This document shows, in pieces, positions 31,938 through 35,687 of a stretch of DNA of 35,687 nt; the first letter of the stretch is position 1, and each line of letters opens with the position of its first letter. The stretch is from a virus. The notes under the pieces were generated by a model. That model did not search any database, was not told the origin of the DNA, and saw nothing but the letters and a program-made list of their open reading frames with translations. A program made the position numbers and the translations under genes. The stretch covers positions 1 to 35,687 of IMG/VR virus record IMGVR_UViG_3300015263_000124; one strand, written 5' to 3'.

Positions 31938-32580
31938 TAATTACTCTTTCTGGTTTGTTATTACGCTGTGCGTCTCGAATAAACTGATTTGTTAAACGCA
32001 AGGAAAGACTTTAGGCGGACTAATACCGGATTTATAAAATCCCCTACCGAAACCTTGTTTCCCTATTTTCCAAATGTCCGTTGTTGAAACTACGTTTCAA
32101 TATTGATTTGAAAAATCAACAATTTTCTAAGAAAAATTTTTTGAAAACACGTAATTTCTCCTAGAGATTAAGCTGTTGTGGTGCATTAAGGAGCACACCC
32201 CCCACAACCCCCGGTGCCCGGGTTAGTTGTATTGCAACCTATCGGTTGTTTTCGTGTGGGTTGAATGCATTTTATTCAATGAAATCAATGCCTTACGTCA
32301 GTTTTATTATTAAACGCTTTGCGTCTCGTATTAACAACACATAACAATATGTATGTGTCTATATGTATATACCTATATCCATACATGTTTGTGACAACGA
32401 GTGTGAAATAAATGTTGACATTGATTATATGTTGATGTATGCGCGCATATGTGTTCATTATATTGGCAAGGGGTTGATGTTCATAGTTATGGATAGTGAC
32501 ACACTTATTCATCAATGATATCAACAGCTTATAACTTTTATTCATTCAATGTGCATTTTTCTGTTGCAATCTTTATTTGG
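31938..32580. other. AT-rich gene-free region with clustered short palindromes (candidate origin / divergent control region)
   Basis: No credible gene on either strand. Perfect inverted repeats: GGATTT/AAATCC (32028-32042), TTGAAAC/GTTTCAA (32084-32100) and TTGATTT/AAATCAA (32103-32119), all with three-base loops. AATTTTC with a one-base-bulged partner (32121-32138) also has a three-base loop. GTTGTGG/CCACAAC lies at about 32174-32207, CCCGG/CCGGG follows, then TTGAAT/ATTCAA (32261-32279), ATGTATG/CATACAT (32349-32386) and the self-complementary TATGCGCGCATA (32438-32449). Density, AT bias and position between divergent operons suit a replication origin, a genome-end region or a control region. 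Confidence 0.55.
31964..32333 (-). repeat. Two copies of a GAGACGC-containing repeat, with a weaker third at 34722
   Basis: On the - strand, GTTTATTCGAGACGCACAGCG (31984-31964) and GTTAATACGAGACGCAAAGCG (32333-32313) agree at 18 of 21 bases and lie about 350 bases apart in the same orientation. A degenerate copy, TTTGAGACGCAATG, sits near 34733-34720, in the leader of an early gene. The first copy is about 27 bases upstream of the late operon's first gene. They could be promoters for a phage polymerase, operators or replication sites. Confidence 0.55.
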
Positions 32581-33284
32581 TTATGTCATCTTCTAATCAT
32601 CGAAACGGACAAGGCAATCGCCTCCCCGATTTGGTCTTAGGGCTGAGGCCTTTCGTACTGACAGGCTCGCCCCTTTGGTGAGAAAAATAGTATTAGTCTG
32701 GATATACCCTATTGACTAGGGGCGTGCCTTGTGACTATATGCAGGAATACATAGGCAAGCGTTCATTTATGAGCGTAAGCTGTTGGTAATGGATTAGTCA
32801 GGCTCACCCGACTTTATGCTAGGCATAGGTCGGCGGATGGAAGAACTATTTACCTTTAGCTTGCGTGTTGTGGATGATAGACAGCTAGAAGTCCGTTAGC
32901 TATAATGCCTCATAAGCTGGAGATGACGACCAGCATAAACGGAGACGTGCGCCCTGTGTTCTGGATTGGGGCTTAATCCATCCAGCTAGACTAGACTAGG
33001 AGACTAGCAATCTCAATCTAGCGTCACGTGAGAGACGTATTGTGTCCGGGAGACTGAACCTCAAACGGATAGCACAATTATTAGGCGTCAATGCGGTGGA
33101 ATTCCGATTGCCTAATGGGAACTGACATGGTGACATATAGTCATGTCGGGCCGTAGATGGTTTGATCACTCGCATAGTGAAAGGGTGTGTAGTCGGTGTC
33201 CTAGCCGCTATATGTCTATTCATCTATTAGCTGTGATGATATCAAACTTGCTGGCTTAGCTTAGCGATAGCATCAAGGCAATAA
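32581..33284 (+). ncRNA. Candidate large structured RNA or long structured early leader
   Basis: About 700 bases without a gene that pair extensively. Helices seen by eye: 32616-20/27-31, 32640-50/64-72, 32694-98/714-18, 32725-32/49-57, 32759-65/70-76, 32808-19/23-33, 32893-97/938-42 enclosing 32916-20/30-34, 32961-69/78-85, 32996-33003/11-21, 33022-27/32-37 with a GTGA tetraloop, 33039-48/66-78 (10 bp, three-base bulge), 33080-93/101-116, 33122-34/40-49, 33166-70/76-80 and 33190-96/205-210. GTTTGAT 33160-66 with ATCAAAC 33241-47 closes the 3' part. Helices from 33022 to 33116 abut with one-base gaps. The GNRA loop favours the + strand. There is no tRNA, tmRNA or group I core. No covariation data. 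Confidence 0.5.
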
Positions 33285-33563
33285 ATGAAAACTCCTCCAT
33301 TGCTCATAGATTGTAACGATGCTATCACTTGGCTAAACCAAATAAAGGCTAATACAATGATGAGCGTAAGCGAAGCAATGCAACGTGCCAATCACAATGG
33401 ATTGATGATTAAGCGTATCAATCCAGCATCAACACAATGGATTGTGACACTTGTCGAATGGACAAGGGAACAATGCCATAAATTCCGTTACATCACGGAT
33501 GATCTTGAAGATGCAGTAATTGAAGGTGCAAAAATGCGCCGCGATGCTGCAAAATATGTTTGA
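33285..33563 (+). CDS. Early hypothetical protein (first gene of + strand early block)
   Basis: A 92-residue protein starting at ATG 33285, with AAGG about 8 bases upstream. It is mixed alpha/beta (LIDCNDAITWLNQIKANTMMSVSEAMQRA, then STQWIVTLVEWTREQCHKFRYITDDLEDAVIEGAKMRRDAA). No motif is recognised. It is the first gene after the structured gene-free region. A strong hairpin covers its stop codon. As the leading early gene it may act against the host, but nothing in the sequence shows how. Confidence 0.75.
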   Translation: MKTPPLLIDCNDAITWLNQIKANTMMSVSEAMQRANHNGLMIKRINPASTQWIVTLVEWTREQCHKFRYITDDLEDAVIEGAKMRRDAAKYV

Positions 33564-33609
33564 CATATCATTCTAATGACTGTTAAGGCAGTCATTATTG
33601 AGGTATGTC
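33562..33609 (+). promoter_or_regulatory. Two-tier intergenic hairpin between early genes
   Basis: GACATA (33562-33567) pairs with TATGTC (33604-33609), and inside it TAATGACTG (33574-33582) pairs perfectly with CAGTCATTA (33589-33597) around loop TTAAGG. The outer stem begins inside the stop codon of the upstream gene. The hairpin ends 11 bases before the AGGAG site of the next gene. There is no U-tract, so a processing site or translation control element is more likely than a terminator. Confidence 0.65.
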
Positions 33610-33633
33610 CCTCACTAAATAGGAGAATTGAAA

Positions 33634-34194
33634 ATGAAAACTCTCAAGGAAATCAACTCCTCTATCTCTAGCATTGCTAAGAGTGAGGGAACCCTGAAAG
33701 CTACGCTTGGCACGCTGAGCCGTGACATGCTGGAATATGTCAAGGAAAGCGGTGACATTGATGCTGTCAACCGCCTTATGAAGGTTCTCACCCCTAAGAA
33801 CTATGAAGGGGCAAAGAAGTTCTTCAATCATCATCTTGCGTACACTTGGGAAACCAAGGGCGGTCGCTTTGGCAGCAAGAGTAAGAACAAGGACGTTGTT
33901 GCTAAGAAGCTTAAGGAACTGAATGCGTTCCTTGCTGATGGTGAAGCAACTATCTGGACTTGGCTTGCTGAACAGGACAATCGTGATCCGGTTGCCAAGC
34001 CGAAGGAATACGAAAAGAAGATTGAGGCACTGGTCAAGAAGGCTATCGATGACAAGGAAGAAAACATTCCTGTGTCGGCTGTGATCCGTGCTTGCATCAA
34101 GGCCGGTTGCTCACTAGGCGAAATCATGGAAGCTCTCATGCCTGATGAAAAGAAGGATGAGCAGGCTAACGTGAAGAAACTGGCTGCTGCTTAA
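33634..34194 (+). CDS. Early hypothetical protein, 186 residues
   Basis: Starts at ATG 33634, 8 bases after AGGAG; a TTG at 33628 is less well placed. The protein is charged and helical: MKTLKEINSSISSIAKSEG, ATLGTLSRDMLEYVKESGDIDAVNRLMKVL, a central YEGAKKFFNHHLAYTWE, KKLKELNAFLADGEATIWTWLAEQ, and an acidic/basic C-terminus. Codon use is clean (many AAG, GCT, CTT), consistent with strong early expression. I do not recognise a domain. It is the longest of the early genes in the window. Confidence 0.82.
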   Translation: MKTLKEINSSISSIAKSEGTLKATLGTLSRDMLEYVKESGDIDAVNRLMKVLTPKNYEGAKKFFNHHLAYTWETKGGRFGSKSKNKDVVAKKLKELNAFLADGEATIWTWLAEQDNRDPVAKPKEYEKKIEALVKKAIDDKEENIPVSAVIRACIKAGCSLGEIMEALMPDEKKDEQANVKKLAAA

Positions 34195-34285
34195 TTCAAT
34201 CGTGGTGTCAACGTATAGATATGGTTGCCTTAATCACTGTACTTAAGAAAGTTACAGGGCCACAATCAATTCAAAGGGACAAGTT
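34195..34285 (+). promoter_or_regulatory. Early intergenic leader with small hairpin and repeated binding-site block
   Basis: Contains CTGTA/TACAG (34237-34257) with an inner CTT/AAG. It ends in the block CAATTCAAAGG before ATG 34286. The same CAATTCAAAGG block precedes ATG 34500 at a similar distance, so the two early genes share a duplicated translation-initiation leader. No clear promoter hexamers are visible. Confidence 0.4.
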
Positions 34286-34480
34286 ATGGACCTGAATGTT
34301 AACAAAGCAGAATGTCTAATCAGAAAGACTGAGCTTGGTTATGATAGGGTTGTTAACATTTGCACCAATACAGAAATGTATATTTCTTGGGGTGTGGGTG
34401 ATTGGGCTAAGGCCCTTCTAATCCTGTTAATTGTTCTCGGTCTGTCCGGTTTTATCACAATTCTAGTAAAATACGGATAA
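34286..34480 (+). CDS. Small single-pass membrane protein
   Basis: A 64-residue protein. The first 38 residues are soluble (MDLNVNKAECLIRKTELGYD, then ICTNTEMYISWGVGDW). The C-terminal half is one hydrophobic helix (ALLILLIVLGLSGFITILV) followed by KYG. The binding site AAAGGG is in the repeated CAATTCAAAGG leader. Early phage membrane peptides often block superinfection or disturb the host envelope, but no family is recognised. Confidence 0.72.
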   Translation: MDLNVNKAECLIRKTELGYDRVVNICTNTEMYISWGVGDWAKALLILLIVLGLSGFITILVKYG

Positions 34481-34499
34481 CCAATTCAAAGGTACTGAA

Positions 34500-34709
34500 A
34501 TGCGTAATATCTTGCGTAATATTTGGGAATGGGTCTTTGATGGCCTATTTGTCGATGAGTTTGAGCCTTTGAATGAAGGCTCTAACGCCTACTGGAATGG
34601 ATGGAGCTATGATCGTTGTCCCTATCCTGATCGCACTGTTTCTAGTATTCGTTGGAAACGTGGTTGGATGATTAGCCACAACACGCACATGGAACAGTTC
34701 AAGTCGTAA
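34500..34709 (+). CDS. RMF-like protein (ribosome modulation factor-type motif)
   Basis: A 69-residue protein. After an N-terminal helix (residues 1-15) and an acidic linker comes a block resembling bacterial ribosome modulation factor: GSNAYWNGWSYDRCPYPD, then R51-W52-K-R-G-W56. The shared points with E. coli RMF are the small residue and aromatic before G34, the CPY triplet (40-42), and W...GW eight to ten residues later. RMF joins 70S ribosomes into inactive 100S dimers. If real, the phage protein may act on host ribosomes early in infection. The match is by eye and the protein is slightly longer than RMF. AAAGG lies 7 bases upstream of the ATG. Confidence 0.6.
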   Translation: MRNILRNIWEWVFDGLFVDEFEPLNEGSNAYWNGWSYDRCPYPDRTVSSIRWKRGWMISHNTHMEQFKS

Positions 34710-34762
34710 TTCACCGAGACATTGCGTCTCAAATATCAACCATGCATCAATGGAGATTAAGC

Positions 34763-34945
34763 ATGGAAAACCTACATCGTATTGCCCTTGTGTCTGCAAA
34801 CAACAGCAAGGATGTAATTGGCACTGTGGAAGTGTGGGCTAAGGATATGAAGGCCGCCCTAAAACGTATTCGTCAAGACCCTGATATGGAAGGTGTTCGC
34901 TGCTTTCCTGCAGAGTCACTACCTGTTCAGGAGATGGTAGCATGA
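34763..34945 (+). CDS. Small early hypothetical protein
   Basis: A 60-residue protein starting at ATG 34763, with GGAG 7 bases upstream. A longer version from ATG 34742 would include the binding site. It has an alpha/beta pattern, with beta strands HRIALVSANNSKDVIGTVEVWAKD, helix MKAALKRIRQDPD and strand GVRCFPAES. The pattern resembles small phage domains that bind nucleic acid or proteins, but no family is named. It overlaps the next gene by ATGA. Confidence 0.7.
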   Translation: MENLHRIALVSANNSKDVIGTVEVWAKDMKAALKRIRQDPDMEGVRCFPAESLPVQEMVA

Positions 34946-35115
34946 AGCCATCTCTCCCCCTTTTCAAGCTGGTATTCACTCGTGCTGGCAAGACAGTCAA
35001 TGAGCATATCGTTCGTGACACTGATGGCAAATCTGCCTTCGAATATGGTAAGAAGCTTTGCCGAAAGACCGGATTGCGTGTCCGGGCTGAACCGTTTGCT
35101 CGTATTCCCGAATAG
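34942..35115 (+). CDS. Small basic early hypothetical protein
   Basis: A 57-residue protein beginning at ATG 34942, which overlaps the TGA of the upstream gene (ATGA), and ending in TAG 35113-35115. It reads MKPSLPLFKLVFTRAGKTVN, then IVRDTDGKSAFEYGKKLCRK, and ends FARIPE. It is basic and has a beta-beta-alpha-beta look. Codon usage is like its neighbours and the coupling is tight, so it is probably real despite its length. No function recognised. Confidence 0.65.
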   Translation: MKPSLPLFKLVFTRAGKTVNEHIVRDTDGKSAFEYGKKLCRKTGLRVRAEPFARIPE

Positions 35116-35174
35116 CTGTGATTTAGGTTGGGGCTGTGGAATACCAGCCCTTTCCTTAATTACAGGAGGTTGAA

Positions 35175-35549
35175 ATGACAAGCACAGAAGATAAAATCAA
35201 AGTGATGCAAGCTTTTGCCGATGGTAAAAAGATTGAGGTGAGGCCGGTAAAGATAGATCGTTGGGAAGATACATGTAAACCTTTGTGGAATTGGTCTATT
35301 TTTGACTACAGAATCAAGCCCCTCCTGAAAGATTTCATCAATTGGGATCATGTACATCCTGATTACAAGTGGATGGCAAGGGATGAAGATGGAAGGGTAT
35401 ATTTATATCCCTCTAAACCAGTTATATCAAAAAATGGTTTTGATGGGTGGGAGCCAAGAATTGGTGGTGAAATGAGAGATGCCAGAGCATTCTCCTCCTA
35501 TCGTCAAGGTGAAGTGGATTGGACAGAGAGCCTCGTAGAGCGTCCTTAG
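35175..35549 (+). CDS. Early hypothetical protein with phage W...YRI motif
   Basis: A 124-residue protein with a strong AGGAGG site ending 7 bases before ATG 35175. The N-terminal part, EDKIKVMQAFADGKKIEVRPV...W...KPLWNWSIFDYRIKP, is a recurring small phage domain of unknown function in which a helix and K/E-rich strand precede W-x-W-x-x-x-x-YRI. The rest (DYKWMARDEDGRVYLYPSKP, RAFSSYRQGEVDWTESL) is tryptophan- and tyrosine-rich. It is the last complete gene. The final 138 bases of the window show no gene. Confidence 0.75.
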   Translation: MTSTEDKIKVMQAFADGKKIEVRPVKIDRWEDTCKPLWNWSIFDYRIKPLLKDFINWDHVHPDYKWMARDEDGRVYLYPSKPVISKNGFDGWEPRIGGEMRDARAFSSYRQGEVDWTESLVERP

Positions 35550-35687
35550 CCCTTATCTGGTACATCCATACCAACCACACACTAAATCACTCTCAGTGGG
35601 CTTCTCTGTGGGAATTAGAGTATGTTTAATCTAATAGAAGATACTAAATCCAGTATTTTCTTGTAAAATCTTTTTGGTGGTGTGAAT

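Noticed and set aside
32415-32443. Sigma70 promoter TTGACA-N17-TATGCG
   Set aside because: The -35 is perfect but the -10 matches only three of six bases and overlaps a palindrome; too weak to list as a feature.
32285-32545. 86-residue open frame on the - strand in the AT-rich region
   Set aside because: Low-complexity Tyr/Ile/Asn composition from TA-rich DNA, no ribosome binding site, and it crosses several perfect palindromes.
32996-33223. 75-residue open frame on the - strand in the structured region
   Set aside because: No binding site, coding signal or family resemblance; the same bases are explained by consecutive hairpins.
32581-33284. Group I intron
   Set aside because: ATATAGTC near 33135 and GAGACTAG near 33000 recall P7 elements, but the P3-P8 layout does not fit, the 3' element lies inside a perfect hairpin and no gene is interrupted.
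1-35687. CRISPR array, insertion sequence or integrase
   Set aside because: No regularly spaced direct repeats, transposase-like or recombinase-like proteins were seen on either strand.

Overview
The window is most of a lytic podovirus-type (T7-like) phage genome. It holds a family A DNA polymerase C-terminus, a gp6-like exonuclease, an SSB with an acidic tail, a T7-style set of head, tail and internal virion proteins, and a terminase pair. The combination of ThyX with a monomeric B12-dependent (class II) ribonucleotide reductase recalls SIO1-like and cobavirus-type phages of Alphaproteobacteria. A GTA-type 3-TM holin next to a GH19 endolysin also suits an alphaproteobacterial host. The host is an inference. 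No integrase, repressor or other lysogeny gene is visible.

Layout. Bases 1-8230 (+ strand) form a tightly packed replication and nucleotide block, with most genes overlapping by TAATG or ATGA junctions: DNA polymerase C-terminus, SSB, 5'-3' exonuclease, HNH nuclease, a separate DnaQ-like 3'-5' exonuclease with a zinc ribbon, MazG, a MazZ-like dATP/dGTP diphosphohydrolase, a HAD phosphatase, ThyX and class II RNR. It ends at a bidirectional terminator (8241-8275). Bases 8280-31937 (- strand) form the late operon, read from right to left: fibre adaptor, tail fibre, beta-helix tailspike, small and large terminase, portal, a small protein, a tRNA-Pro, scaffold, major capsid, decoration protein, a rho-independent terminator, fibre/decoration protein, tail tubular A, two small proteins, tail tubular B, a small protein, three internal virion/ejection proteins, endolysin, holin and a spanin-like protein. 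Bases 31938-33284 are a divergent 1.35 kb gene-free region. Bases 33285-35687 (+ strand) hold small early genes, including a ribosome-modulation-factor-like protein, and presumably continue outside the window towards primase/helicase and the polymerase N-terminus.

The most unusual part is the gene-free region. Its left half is AT-rich and holds a run of short perfect inverted repeats, four of them with three-base loops, plus a GAGACGC-containing repeat. Its right half (about 32.6-33.25 kb) can be folded by eye into at least a dozen helices, several separated by only one base and one capped by a GNRA tetraloop. That is what a large structured non-coding RNA would look like. Other points of interest are an AT-rich, codon-atypical ADP-ribosyltransferase-like segment inside the 1636-residue ejection protein, the RMF-like early gene, the tRNA inside the structural operon, a capsid-proximal terminator in the position of T7 T-phi, and an endolysin with a C-terminal membrane anchor.

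All calls come from reading the sequence by eye. No database search or folding program was run.
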